From NCBI GenBank assembly GCA_964022665.1, contig CAXIDF010000002.1:248001-312000 (forward strand): a DNA stretch of 64,000 nucleotides, in the 5' to 3' direction. Positions 63,520 through 64,000 of this stretch are shown in pieces. The notes beneath the pieces are model-generated. The model searched no databases and had not been told where the DNA came from. It saw nothing but the letters and a program-made list of their open reading frames with translations. Position 1 is the first letter of the stretch. Each line of letters opens with the position of its first letter. The translations under genes were made by a program, and so were the position numbers. This DNA comes from Haliea sp964022665. GTDB taxonomy: Bacteria > Pseudomonadota > Gammaproteobacteria > Pseudomonadales > Halieaceae.

Positions 63520-64000
63520 CGGTAGCGACCACTGCGGAAAGCGAGGGGCCCGTTTGCTTACGGGTGAAAAGTACCACACCGAGCGGGTCTGCCCGGTGCA
63601 CACGACGACAGCTGCCATCCTCTGCCAGCAGCCGCTGCAACAACGCCACCACCCGCCGCCACGCCGCGGGATCAGCGAGCGAAATGAAATCGACCGCCAC
63701 CAGACCGCCAATGCCGCGCAACCGTATTTGTCGGGGAATGGCTTCCGCCGCTTCCAGGTTGGCCGTGAGTGCGGCACCGCTGCGGTCACTGCTGGCGCCG
63801 GTGTTAACGTCCACGGTCGTCATCGCTGCGGTTTCCTCAATGATCAAACTGCCCCCGGAGGGCAGCGCAACCCGAGGCTGCAGCAGCGCCTCAATGGCCC
63901 TGTCCACACCGTGTCGTGCAAACAATGAACGCCTCCCGCCGTCGTGTTCTACCAGCGGCGCAAGGGTGGGTCGCTGCAGCGCGCACCAGGCGCGCAGCGC
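63512..64000 (-). CDS. rng: RNase E/G family endonuclease, C-terminal part only (window edge)
   Basis: The frame enters from beyond the window and covers the last ~162 residues. The DNase-I-like catalytic core is clear: EETAAMTTVDVNTG with the catalytic Asp, ANLEAAEAIPRQIRLRGIGG, VAVDFISL with the second Asp, and FTRKQTGPSL. It stops about 10 residues after that motif. The CPxCxGxG zinc-link and small domain that follow in RNase G and RNase E are missing. It overlaps yhdP by 8 nt, the conserved rng-yhdP pair. The missing end is either a natural short form or a truncation. Confidence 0.85.
   Translation of the reverse strand, partial: ALRAWCALQRPTLAPLVEHDGGRRSLFARHGVDRAIEALLQPRVALPSGGSLIIEETAAMTTVDVNTGASSDRSGAALTANLEAAEAIPRQIRLRGIGGLVAVDFISLADPAAWRRVVALLQRLLAEDGSCRRVHRADPLGVVLFTRKQTGPSLSAVVATGD

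Overview
This is a chromosomal core-genome window from a high-GC Gram-negative gammaproteobacterium. The lipid A, Lpt, Mla, LpoA and DolP genes imply an outer membrane. Gene order follows the Pseudomonas/Cellvibrionales pattern, and a marine relative of the Halieaceae/Spongiibacteraceae is my best guess from synteny and protein style. I could not run a search. I see no phage, insertion sequence, CRISPR array or tRNA gene.

Layout. (1) 1-8205: type IV pilus locus. It holds pilA with a sigma-54 promoter, two tandem paralogous GT-C-like membrane proteins downstream of it (one cut by the window edge), and the divergent pilB-pilC-pilD-coaE operon. (2) 8229-31384, all minus strand: the division and cell wall cluster mraZ-rsmH-ftsL-ftsI-murE-murF-mraY-murD-ftsW-murG-murC-ddlB-ftsQ-ftsA-ftsZ-lpxC, continuing into an M23 peptidase, secA, argJ and mutT. 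A sigma-70-like promoter and four MraZ boxes at 10-bp period precede mraZ. (3) 31751-32126: RNase P RNA and its promoter. (4) 32177-36502: rsmI, then divergent lpoA-yraN-diaA-dolP. (5) 36537-42621, minus strand: sspB, sspA, a one-ORF cytochrome b/c1 fusion with the Rieske gene, rpsI-rplM and zapE. (6) 42821-45253: zapG, a Nif3-like gene and a DegS/AlgW-type protease. (7) 45288-49561, minus strand: hisD, hisG, murA, ibaG and an mlaC that has lost its Mla neighbours. (8) 49711-59668, plus strand: caxA-kdsD-kdsC-lptC-lptA-lptB-rpoN-hpf-ptsN-rapZ-ptsO-mgtE-darP. (9) 59596-64000, minus strand: yhdP and the 3' part of an RNase E/G family gene that stops before the usual zinc-link.

Functionally this is envelope construction. 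It covers peptidoglycan precursor synthesis and division, Kdo/LPS export, phospholipid-handling AsmA-like and Mla parts, pilus assembly, and nitrogen-PTS/sigma-54 regulation. RpoN encoded here probably drives pilA.

Most of the window is ordinary. The points worth a second look are the GT-C-like pair beside pilA, the orphan mlaC, the fused cytochrome b/c1, the short RNase G, the unusual SSQ motif in FtsI, and several strong intergenic hairpins. I found no clear evidence of a wholly new system.
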